Source: an uncultured Clostridia bacterium | GTDB lineage: Bacteria > Bacillota > Clostridia > UBA1381 | Reading direction: 5' to 3' | Assembly: GCA_934462715.1 (NCBI GenBank) | Contig: CAKSIJ010000029.1 | Location: forward strand, 1 to 6,549 | Length of the DNA: 6,549 nucleotides | Shown here: piece after piece, positions 1 through 6,476 of the stretch | Numbering within the stretch: position 1 is the stretch's first letter | Layout of the letters: each line of letters opens with the position of its first letter | Position numbers and translations under genes: made by a program | The notes under the pieces: generated by a model | Database searches by the model: none | The model's input: the letters and a program-made list of their open reading frames with translations, nothing else | Told to the model about the DNA's origin: nothing

Positions 1-77
1 ATTATACAGGATTTGGAGCAAATATGCTCGCTTTTTTTGTAAATATTTTTCTATACCCCAACATTTATTATAGAGCC
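1..77 (-). mobile_element. Putative terminal end of an insertion sequence (ISL3-like), transposase off the left edge
   Basis: Read leftward from base 77, the sequence begins GGCTCTATAATAAATGTTGG. This resembles, from memory, the terminal inverted repeats of ISL3-family elements, which typically begin GGCTCT or GGTTCT. Further in on the same strand is a perfect TATAAT (bases 6-1), suitable as the -10 box of a leftward transposase promoter. A small hairpin lies between them (GAGCA at 16-20 and TGCTC at 25-29). The block matches no part of the beta-helix protein that starts just after it, which supports a junction at about 77-80. No transposase coding sequence and no second inverted repeat lie in this window, so family assignment and exact boundary are inferred. 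The in-frame TAA at 78-80 would have to come from the element, or the original gene was already damaged. Confidence 0.45.
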
Positions 78-80
78 TAA

Positions 81-2330
81 TTGACTGCATACATAACCTC
101 GTTCAAAGAACCCGTTGTGCAGTTCAAAGAAGCGAGCAATGTTATTTTGGACGGAGTAAAAATCGAAAACGGCGGCAATGACGGTATTTTAATTGACTCG
201 TCAAAGGATTGTACCGTAAAAAATGCCACGGTTAAAAATGTAAGCGGAAACGGAATCAGAGTTCTTAATTCAAAAAACATCGATATTGATTCCTGCGATA
301 TAAACAATATCGGTTTGAACGGAATTTATCTTGCCGGCGGCGGTACGTTTAAAACGCTTACATCGAGCGGAAACGTTGTGGAAAACTGCGATATTTATAC
401 GGTGGGAAGAACCGCACCGGTCGGCAATCTCGGAATTCTGACAAGCGCCGAGGTCGGAACAAAAATAATTGGCAACAGAATACACGATACTCCGCATGAT
501 GCAATAAGACTTACAACCTCAACGGAATGTATTCTTGAAAACAACGAAATATACAATGCGGTAAACGACACATATGACGCAGGAGCAATCTATACCGGCG
601 GTTCAACCTATGTCGGAACGGCAAACGTTTACAAGAGCAATTATCTGCACAATATTTATCTAACATCGGACGCCAAAGGCGGTGCGGTAATGGCGCTTTA
701 CTGGGACGACCAGCAGAGCGGAAATACTGCGGTTGACAATATTTTTGACGATAACCAGTTCTGTATGCTTGTCGGCGGCGGTGACTGGAACACGGTGGAA
801 AACAACATATTCTATAATTCAAGAGCGAGCCTGACCGTTGACGCCAGAGGCGAGGGCTGGCAAAAGGCGGCAGACGGCGCGGCGATGGTGTCGGGATATG
901 AGAGTGCAATCGGAGCAGGCAACAAGGTCTGGGAGGAAAAATATCCTTATACAACAAAGATGTATAATTACGGAAAAGAAAATAATATGACAAAAATCAG
1001 CGCTCCCGATGAAAATGTTATTAAAAACAATATCATGATCGGAACGCCTGTATTTTCTTTGGCGAGCAGTGCGGTTGAAAATGCCGTTGAAGTCAGCAAT
1101 AACGAAAGAAAAGCAGATGATTTTATAGCGTTTGCGGATCCGTCAAATTATGATTTCAGCTATGAGAAATCATCGGCACCGGCAGGATATGATTATATTG
1201 ATTTTTCTCGGATCGGTATTCAAGATAAAAATCCCGGAAAGCCTGTAATAATCGGACCGTGTGATGGAGCTTCCGATATTGAGGGAAACAATACAGTTCT
1301 TTCGTGGAAGGATTCAAACGGCGCAGACAGCTACAGAGTAAGAATTTCACTAGATAAAGCTATGAAAGCATTGGTTTACGATGAGGTTGTAAAGGGCAGA
1401 AGCGTTCAGCTCGATAATCTGAAATACGGAAAAACCTTCTATTGGACGGTTCAGCCGATAAAATCGAGCAAGTCGGAAACAGACGGCATTGTGAGTGATG
1501 TCAGCTCGTTTACAACGTCAAAGACGGAGAAAAAGGACACAACAAAGCTTAATAAGCTGCTTACATCTCTCGGAAACGGCTGGAAAAGAGTTACCGAGGG
1601 TAACAGACCGGGTATGTATAAGGAGGGCGCAATCAATGCGCTTGACAAGGTTGTTACCGAGGCTGAAACGGTATACTATAACAATGCTTCTAAAATGTTT
1701 ACGGTTAAAAATGTAACAGCAAAGCTTCAAAATGCAATTAACAGTTTTAATGACGCATTAAACGTAGAAACGGTAGAGCTTGGAGATTGGTTAAAGGATA
1801 AACAAAACTGGACAGAAACTGCTGTTGATAAAATCGACGGCGACGTTATGCATCTGCTGAACACAGTAGACGGAGGCAATGCCGGTTATACCGGCGCACA
1901 GCTGTCGAGAGGTCAGATGCTGAAGTTCAAGATGAAAATAGATTTGACGAATTTCCAGATGTGGGCATTCAACGCAAACGATCCGACAGGATATGCATGG
2001 GCAAGAACGGGATATTCGGTTGTCGTGAAAAGAGACGCTTTTGAAGTTCAAAGAAGAACGGTCAAAAACGGTTCGGAGGTAACAGACATTATCAAGACCT
2101 TTAAAAATGAAGAAAGTATCATGACCTCCGATGTTTGGCATACAGTTGAAACCGGTGTTTTGTCAACGGTTATGGGACCGAGAATCATAGTAAAGGTTGA
2201 CGGAAAAACAGCCGTAGACTACATTGACGAATCCGAATACGTTGTCGATGAATTGGGATATTTTATATTCTCGGAATCTTCGGGCGGAATCGGAATGAGT
2301 ATAGCGTCATCATACTATGAAGAAAAATAA
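81..2330 (+). pseudogene. 5'-truncated secreted beta-helix protein, GH141-like, with FN3-like and C-terminal jelly-roll-like regions
   Basis: This is the 3' part of a large extracellular carbohydrate-active protein. Residues ~10-300 are a right-handed parallel beta-helix with many N-x-I/V turns, including GNRIHDTPHDAI, NNEIYNAV, DAGAIYTGG, ALYWDDQ and VENNIF. That order resembles glycoside hydrolase family 141. Asp166 (DAGAIY) and Asp209/210 (WDD) are possible catalytic acids. Residues ~384-478 look like a fibronectin type III domain (LSWKDSNGADSYRVRIS, FYWTVQP). Residues ~489-562 form a helical FIVAR-like bundle, and ~565-749 look like a concanavalin/LamG-like beta domain. There is no signal peptide, LPXTG motif, dockerin or transmembrane anchor. 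The open frame begins with TTG directly after an in-frame TAA (78-80), has no convincing ribosome site, and starts inside the helix, so perhaps 200 or more N-terminal residues are missing. The cause is probably the adjacent element end. The remainder is undamaged, suggesting a recent event. GH141 is tentative; a lyase of the same fold is possible. Confidence 0.75.
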
Positions 2331-2337
2331 CATAAAA

Positions 2338-2363
2338 AAGATGCGGCGCATCTTACCTTTTTT
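2338..2363 (+). terminator. Intrinsic terminator after the beta-helix gene
   Basis: AAGATGC (2338-2344) pairs perfectly with GCATCTT (2348-2354) across a GGC loop, and a six-T run follows at 2358-2363. The hairpin starts 8 bases after the stop codon at 2328-2330. An A-run precedes the stem, so it could also act on leftward transcripts. The three-base ACC gap before the T-run makes it weaker than the terminator at 5725. Confidence 0.6.
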
Positions 2364-2386
2364 CGAGGTTAGAAGTATAAACATAC

Positions 2387-2438
2387 GCCGTCACCTTTCA
2401 AAAAGGTAACCTGATTGTATCTTTTTCACGTTGACGGC
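2387..2438. repeat. Nested inverted repeat, candidate structured RNA element
   Basis: An outer perfect 7-bp stem, GCCGTCA (2387-2393) with TGACGGC (2432-2438), encloses ACCTTT (2393-2398) and AAAGGT (2402-2407), which close on a CAA loop; the two stems compete for base 2393. The inner hairpin can extend to 9 pairs (2390-2398 with 2402-2410, one C-A mismatch) at the expense of the outer stem. It lies between two same-strand genes, downstream of the terminator at 2338 and about 180 bases upstream of the next promoter. It therefore belongs to neither predicted transcript. I do not recognise it as a named RNA family. Confidence 0.4.
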
Positions 2439-2476
2439 AGAGCAGAAAGAAAAAATGAAAATCAGATAACGGATAT

Positions 2477-2531
2477 ACGTTTATTCCGCGCACGTACCGC
2501 AAATGTATGGCTCGCCGTGCGGAATGAACGT
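2477..2531. repeat. Long imperfect palindrome, REP-like intergenic repeat candidate
   Basis: The left arm 2477-2494 pairs with the right arm 2516-2531 over 16 positions: ACGTT, a T-G wobble, ATTCCGC... and the closing CACG/CGTG. There is one 2-base bulge (CG at 2489-2490) and a 21-base loop. There is no T-run, so it is not a classic terminator. No open frame of note crosses it. Its GC-rich core stands out from AT-rich surroundings, as expected for a dispersed intergenic palindrome or a mobile miniature element. Copy number cannot be judged from one window. Confidence 0.5.
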
Positions 2532-2621
2532 AATTCATTTATTCTGTTTTATATGAAATTCATCTGCACGTGAACAGAAAGCAACGGCTGTAAATTAAAA
2601 AATATTTCGTACATTTTTGTG

Positions 2622-2650
2622 TTGATTTAATCGAAATAAAATGATACAAT
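2622..2650 (+). promoter_or_regulatory. Sigma-A-type promoter of the two-component operon
   Basis: A -35 box TTGATT (2622-2627), a 17-base spacer and a -10 box TACAAT (2645-2650) are followed by an expected start near 2657. A TG dinucleotide at 2642-2643 adds an extended -10. The leader would be about 66 bases long. A TCGAAA hexamer occurs in the spacer (2631-2636) and again in the leader (2684-2689), 53 bases apart, which could be an operator pair for the AraC-type regulator it drives. Confidence 0.7.
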
Positions 2651-2722
2651 TTAATTGTAACGATCATTTACTCGGTTGAATTATCGAAAATCACTGATTT
2701 ATTTAAAACGAGGGGTAATATC

Positions 2723-3946
2723 ATGTATTCAATGATTATAATTGATGATGAAATTTTTTCAATTAACCATTTTAAAAAACTGCTTGATTATAAAAGTATG
2801 GGCTTCGATTTGAAAGAAACATTTATAAATCCGCAGGAAGCAATGGAGTACATAAAGAAAAATAAGGTTGACGTAATTGTTACCGATATAAAAATGCCTG
2901 TTGTTTCGGGAATAGATATTGCTTGCTACTGCTATTTCAATCTGCCGGAAACAAAGGTGATTCTTTTAAGCGGTTACAAGGATTTTGAATATGCATTACA
3001 GGGTATTAAATATAACGTTTACAGTTACATAAACAAGCCTGTAACGAGTGCAATTCTTACACAGACTTTTTCTGAATTGTATACCGTCCTTGCAAATCGT
3101 CGGTTTAAAAATCAGTTTCTGACAGATTCCGAAAATAATGCGCTCAGAAATTGTTTTATGAAAATAATATCCGGGAATACAAACGATATAGAATCTGATA
3201 TTAAAACGCTGAACAATATGGGCTTTGAAATAAGCTTGGATTCGTCGCTGATTGCAGTATTGTCAATATCGGTTAACAATGCCGAGGATTATAACGCAAA
3301 TGTCTGGAAGCACCGTAAGGAGCAATTGGTAAGCGCTTTGGAGCATTTAGTCAACAAGGATTATCAGTGCTGCTATTCGGGACTGACATTTTTCCATAAT
3401 GAAGGCTTTGAGGTATTCTTTATATCAAAAAAAGGTCTTTCCAACGATACCTTTAAGCAGTTCCTTGACGCTTATGTTGTTTCAATGCACCAAACGCTTC
3501 TCGAATGTCTTAAAATGGATACGGCAATCGAGGATATATTTATAAGCAAGAATATATCGGAGCTTGAAAGATATTACCAGACTCTTGAAAGCAAAAAAAC
3601 AAATTCCGATTCGACGGATAAAAAGCAGATTATGTCCAATGCGGCAAGGTATATAAACGAGCACTATCATGAACATGTCACGCTGAGTACGGTCGCTGCA
3701 TTATCGGGATTTAATCCAAAATATTTTTCAAAGCTTTTTAACGAATATTTCAAAATGGGCTTTGCGGATTATCTGCAAAAAATAAGACTTGAAGCTGCAA
3801 TAAAGCTGCTGACGGATTCCGATGTGAAAATAACCTCGATACCCAACAAGATCGGACTGTCGAGCTTTTCGACCTTTGCAAAAAACTTTAAAAAATATAC
3901 AGGTTATTCGCCGTTGCAGTATAAAGACAAATTCAGAAAGATGTGA
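2723..3946 (+). CDS. AraC-type two-component response regulator (YesN-like)
   Basis: This is a cytoplasmic transcription factor, the partner of the downstream sensor kinase. Residues 3-120 are a receiver domain: acidic pair Asp8-Asp9, phosphoacceptor Asp55 in VTDIKMP, Ser83 in ILLSGYKDFEYA, and Lys105-Pro106. Residues ~120-300 form a divergent linker, as is usual in this family. Residues ~305-407 are an AraC/XylS DNA-binding domain with two helix-turn-helix units (VTLSTVAALSGFNPKYFSKLF, then ITSIPNKIGLSSFSTFAKNFKKYTG) and the family's ending GYSPLQYK. All receiver residues are present, so it should be functional. The ATG is preceded by GAGGGG (2710-2715) seven bases upstream. The stop is 5 bases before the preferred kinase start, or overlaps an alternative GTG. 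Relatives typically activate nearby carbohydrate-uptake or polysaccharide-degradation genes. Here the flanking candidates are both damaged, so its present target is unknown. Confidence 0.93.
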   Translation: MYSMIIIDDEIFSINHFKKLLDYKSMGFDLKETFINPQEAMEYIKKNKVDVIVTDIKMPVVSGIDIACYCYFNLPETKVILLSGYKDFEYALQGIKYNVYSYINKPVTSAILTQTFSELYTVLANRRFKNQFLTDSENNALRNCFMKIISGNTNDIESDIKTLNNMGFEISLDSSLIAVLSISVNNAEDYNANVWKHRKEQLVSALEHLVNKDYQCCYSGLTFFHNEGFEVFFISKKGLSNDTFKQFLDAYVVSMHQTLLECLKMDTAIEDIFISKNISELERYYQTLESKKTNSDSTDKKQIMSNAARYINEHYHEHVTLSTVAALSGFNPKYFSKLFNEYFKMGFADYLQKIRLEAAIKLLTDSDVKITSIPNKIGLSSFSTFAKNFKKYTGYSPLQYKDKFRKM

Positions 3947-3951
3947 TTTGT

Positions 3952-5646
3952 ATGAAGAATTTTGACTCTTTTTTTAATCAGCTGTTTTCAAAGCACAAGC
4001 CTACGAACTTGTTTTGGGAATATATAAAGCACATTATAACAATCATAATTATACCTATTTTGCTTCTTAACGTCATGTTTGTATTGCTGATTTTTAATTC
4101 CTACAACAATGACGTTAAAAATCACATTCATTCGATTGCTCAAAAAAATGCGATTACTCTTGATAACATATTTTATAACATAGATACATACTATAAAAAC
4201 TGCGTTTCGGATAACGACATTACACTGCTTTTGAATAACTCCGTGTTCATAAACAATTCGGTCGGAAATTTTCCGATTGTCAATGCAACGGAGGACGCAA
4301 AAAAGCTGAACGATTACCTGAATTGCATTGATTCGGTGTATATTTATACAAAAAAATTAGATTATGTCTATGGACTGATCGGCAAAGCACCTGCAAAGTT
4401 TGAAAAATTTAAGGATAAAACCTGGTATGAGGAATACCTCAGAAGAAATTCATCGGATTATGTAGCCAATGTGAGCTATAATAATACCGATTATCTTACT
4501 TTTTGCTATAATCTGGGGAATCCGTCATACAATCCCGGTATTTTGGTTATAAAAATACCGGGTGACAGGCTTATAAAACAGTTTGACCTTGCAAGTAGCA
4601 AGTCGGAAGCGTTAAAGCTTGTTTCCAATATAACAAATGATGATATTTTAAAATACAATAATGATAACGGACGGAAAAAAACGGAATACAGCATTGAGCT
4701 TGCGAATTATCCGGCAACCCTCGTCTATTCGGTGTCGGACCGCAATTCTCATGCTCAAAGAATAATGAAAAGTATTTTATTTGTTTTGATAGCCTTGATT
4801 ACTCTTATACTTGCCGTTATTTTAGCATTTATATTTTCTAAAAAACAGTATAACTCCATAATTTCGGTTATTTCCGCAATCGAAGATCCGTATATAAACG
4901 ATCGTAAGGAAGCGAGCAAGCTATACAGCATTATTGAAAAAACCGATTATGAATTTCCGCAAAAAAACATTGAGGACGATCTTCTTGATAAGATAACATT
5001 ATTGAAAAAAGGACAGCTTATAGCATTGCAAACGCAGATCAATCCGCATTTTATGTATAATACTTTGTATATGATTTCGGCTTCAATTACCGAACATAAT
5101 AAAGACGATACCGATTCTATCGATATGATAATGCTTTTGGCGGACGTGCTGCGTTATGCGCTTAAAACGGAGCAGTATATTGTTACGGTTAAGGAAGAAA
5201 CGGACGTTTCAAAATCGTATGTTACGATACTGGAGCTTCGGCATGGCAATTCGTTTTCTGTTGAATGGAATATTGCCGACGAGGTGTATTCGCTCAATAC
5301 TCTCAAATCATTGCTTCAGCCGCTTATTGAAAATTCATTGGAACACGGAATCCAGCTGCTTTACGGCAAACGACGGGGGAAAATAACGATTAATGCGTAT
5401 ACACAAAATGATTTACTTTATCTTAACGTAACGGATAACGGCGTCGGTATGCCGGCTGAAAAGCTTTTCGAGCTGAAAAATATCCTGAATGACGATTCGA
5501 TATTCAGAAATGAAAATGTGGGATTAAAAAACGTTGTAAGCAGAATAAAGCTTTTGTTCGGCGATAAGGCCGGAATAGATATAAGCTCCGATTCGGAATG
5601 TACAAGCTTTACAATATATCACCCTGTAATCGGAAAAATTGAATAA
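3952..5646 (+). CDS. Membrane sensor histidine kinase (YesM-like)
   Basis: This is the sensor of an extracytoplasmic ligand, probably an oligosaccharide or its binding protein, and phosphorylates the upstream regulator. In the numbering used here, TM1 is ~28-49, an extracellular sensor region is ~50-273 (dCache-like by length and position), and TM2 is ~275-296. The region after TM2 lacks a clear HAMP pattern. The His_kinase domain follows: H-box QINPHFMYNTLY with phospho-acceptor His366, N-box LQPLIENSLEHG with Asn461, and G-boxes DNGVGMP (Asp495) and NVGLKNVVSRI. Full length is 564 residues and all ATPase motifs are intact. I prefer ATG 3952. A GTG at 3943 would add three residues and overlap the regulator stop by three bases, but AGAAAG (3935-3940) is only 2 bases from it, against 11 from the ATG. 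The two genes are clearly co-transcribed. Confidence 0.92.
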   Translation: MKNFDSFFNQLFSKHKPTNLFWEYIKHIITIIIIPILLLNVMFVLLIFNSYNNDVKNHIHSIAQKNAITLDNIFYNIDTYYKNCVSDNDITLLLNNSVFINNSVGNFPIVNATEDAKKLNDYLNCIDSVYIYTKKLDYVYGLIGKAPAKFEKFKDKTWYEEYLRRNSSDYVANVSYNNTDYLTFCYNLGNPSYNPGILVIKIPGDRLIKQFDLASSKSEALKLVSNITNDDILKYNNDNGRKKTEYSIELANYPATLVYSVSDRNSHAQRIMKSILFVLIALITLILAVILAFIFSKKQYNSIISVISAIEDPYINDRKEASKLYSIIEKTDYEFPQKNIEDDLLDKITLLKKGQLIALQTQINPHFMYNTLYMISASITEHNKDDTDSIDMIMLLADVLRYALKTEQYIVTVKEETDVSKSYVTILELRHGNSFSVEWNIADEVYSLNTLKSLLQPLIENSLEHGIQLLYGKRRGKITINAYTQNDLLYLNVTDNGVGMPAEKLFELKNILNDDSIFRNENVGLKNVVSRIKLLFGDKAGIDISSDSECTSFTIYHPVIGKIE

Positions 5647-5724
5647 ATTCGGTGCGTTTAAAATTCTTTGTTTATTTCAAAATCCATTTGTCGGTCACCG
5701 CAAAATTTATTACAAAACTTAATG

Positions 5725-5752
5725 AGAACTGCATATTGGCAGTTCTTTTTTT
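5725..5752 (+). terminator. Strong intrinsic terminator of the two-component operon
   Basis: AGAACTGC (5725-5732) pairs perfectly with GCAGTTCT (5739-5746) across an ATATTG loop and is followed directly by six more T residues. It lies 79 bases after the kinase stop. It shows that the binding-protein relic downstream was a separate transcription unit. Confidence 0.9.
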
Positions 5753-5831
5753 CCTATATGAAAAAATGCTGTTTTATACAAAATTATTTTTTATCAATTT
5801 CCCTGAACTGACCTGTTTTATTTAATCAAAA

Positions 5832-5840
5832 TGATATAAT
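5832..5840 (+). promoter_or_regulatory. Extended -10 promoter of the binding-protein relic
   Basis: TGATATAAT gives a perfect TATAAT (5835-5840) with an upstream TG. No good -35 box is found at 15-18 bases. The flanking TTTAATC...AAATGATA.AAT resembles the operon promoter at 2622-2650 with about six bases missing from the spacer. Either the promoter depended on an activator, as YesN-type targets often do, or it has decayed together with its gene. Confidence 0.45.
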
Positions 5841-5874
5841 CAATTCAGAAATAATAAAATAGACTTGATAACCG

Positions 5875-6301
5875 ATTAAAAAAATCACATTAATGCTTTT
5901 GGCGGCAACTTTGCTTGCAACATCAATAAGTGGCTACGGCGAGAAGCAGAAGCAGCGGACAGCGGAGGCTTCGGTACTGACAATGTACATGATCGGAAGC
6001 GGACAGGCGGACTTGCCGTTGATAATGAAGAAAGTGAAAGAGATATTAGAGCCAAAGGCCGGCGTAAAGCTTGACATGATTTTAATATAAACGTAGCAAT
6101 AATTATGGGCGACGGTATGGTATCGCAGGGTGATTGCACCGCAACCATGCTTGCAATAAGCGTAACGAGCAAGCACCACAAGTGGGTTGACGATGACCAC
6201 ATTAAGCTTATATTGATGACTATAAGCAAGCAAAAAAGCAGGTAGAATTACGTAATAAATTAGTCGATAACAAACGTCCAAAACGAGATCATAAAAATTA
6301 A
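5875..6301 (+). pseudogene. Relic of a sugar ABC-transporter solute-binding lipoprotein (DUF3502/LipO-like)
   Basis: In frame from 5875 the codons read ATT then KKITLMLLAATLLATSISG-Y-G, a lipoprotein signal peptide. The expected ATG is ATT, and the lipobox cysteine (SGCG) is tyrosine (TAC, one base from TGC). Mature sequence follows: SVLTMYMIGSGQADLPLIM and VKEILEPKAGVKLDM, the usual N-terminus of DUF3502-type binding proteins, then a stop at 6088-6090. A second frame (6087-6245) gives CTATMLAISVTSKHHK, like the late conserved AIS-TSK-(N/H)PE segment of that family. A third frame (from about 6206 to 6301) gives QVELRNKLVD, which could be the following (D)KELRN-LV part. Full-length relatives have roughly 500 residues; about 140 codons remain, so most of the middle is gone. 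An annotated 65-residue protein from ATG 5893 would be misleading. The two C-terminal segment matches are from memory and less certain than the N-terminal one. Confidence 0.62.
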
Positions 6302-6427
6302 TACTGTTATCAGAGAACTCAAATAAAACAGCAATTAAATTCTTTGTATTTTGCTGAAAGGTTCAAATTTTGCTAAATAGTTGAATATGCGAAATTGTAT
6401 CATTTATTGAGTGCAAAGACAAATAAG
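6302..6427. other. Intergenic AT-rich stretch with a possible leftward promoter
   Basis: I see no coding sequence here. On the minus strand, TTGTCT (6422-6417), a 17-base spacer and TACAAT (6399-6394) with an upstream TG form a plausible leftward promoter. No recognisable gene lies in its path before the relic. In such AT-rich DNA this may be chance. Confidence 0.25.
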
Positions 6428-6460
6428 AACCTCAAGGTTGATAGAAACCTTGAGGTTTTT
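6428..6460. terminator. Bidirectional intrinsic terminator
   Basis: A perfect 12-bp inverted repeat, AACCTCAAGGTT (6428-6439) and AACCTTGAGGTT (6446-6457), encloses a 6-base loop. Rightward it ends in TTTTT (6456-6460). Leftward it continues CTTATTTG, a weaker U-tract. It would close the dead binding-protein transcript from the left and the possible leftward gene from the right, whose stop lies 19 bases away. Confidence 0.85.
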
Positions 6461-6476
6461 GCTTTGTATTTAGGTT

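Larger units (their letters stand above)
2331..2621. other. Gene-free intergenic region packed with inverted repeats
   Basis: No plausible coding sequence was found on either strand. Besides the terminator, nested hairpin and long palindrome listed separately, it holds AATGAA/TTCATT (2523-2528 with 2534-2539), the short palindrome ATGAA-A-TTCAT (2553-2563), and TTCTGTT/AACAGAA (2542-2548 with 2573-2579), whose interior includes CACGTG. The stretch is unusually long for this compact locus. It may be an accretion of repeats or a small untranslated RNA locus. Confidence 0.5.

Noticed and set aside
16..38. GAGCA/TGCTC hairpin followed by seven T residues as a rightward terminator
   Set aside because: The stem is only five pairs and AT-rich in the loop, and no gene is seen ending before it. 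It fits better as sequence within the IS end, though weak termination cannot be excluded.
511..993. 160-residue minus-strand open frame opposite the beta-helix gene
   Set aside because: It is rich in Arg, Pro, Cys and Ser with no domain pattern; it is the antisense shadow of a clearly protein-like plus-strand frame.
1791..2141. 116-residue minus-strand open frame
   Set aside because: It lies wholly opposite the C-terminal module of the beta-helix protein, with no ribosome site and no recognisable fold.
2477..2531. CRISPR repeat
   Set aside because: It is a single palindrome with no regularly spaced direct copies in the window.
2657..2722. Riboswitch in the leader of the two-component operon
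   Set aside because: The leader is only about 66 bases, very AT-rich, and lacks stable stems or any known aptamer consensus.
5893..6090. A genuine 65-residue small protein starting at ATG 5893
   Set aside because: The frame extends upstream into an obvious signal peptide that lost its ATG, and homologous late-domain sequence continues downstream in other frames, so it is a fragment rather than a small gene.
5885..6281. Two minus-strand open frames of 114 and 115 residues across the binding-protein relic
   Set aside because: The plus strand carries a lipoprotein leader and family motifs. The minus frames are complements of those codons; the hydrophobic look comes from AT-rich codons.
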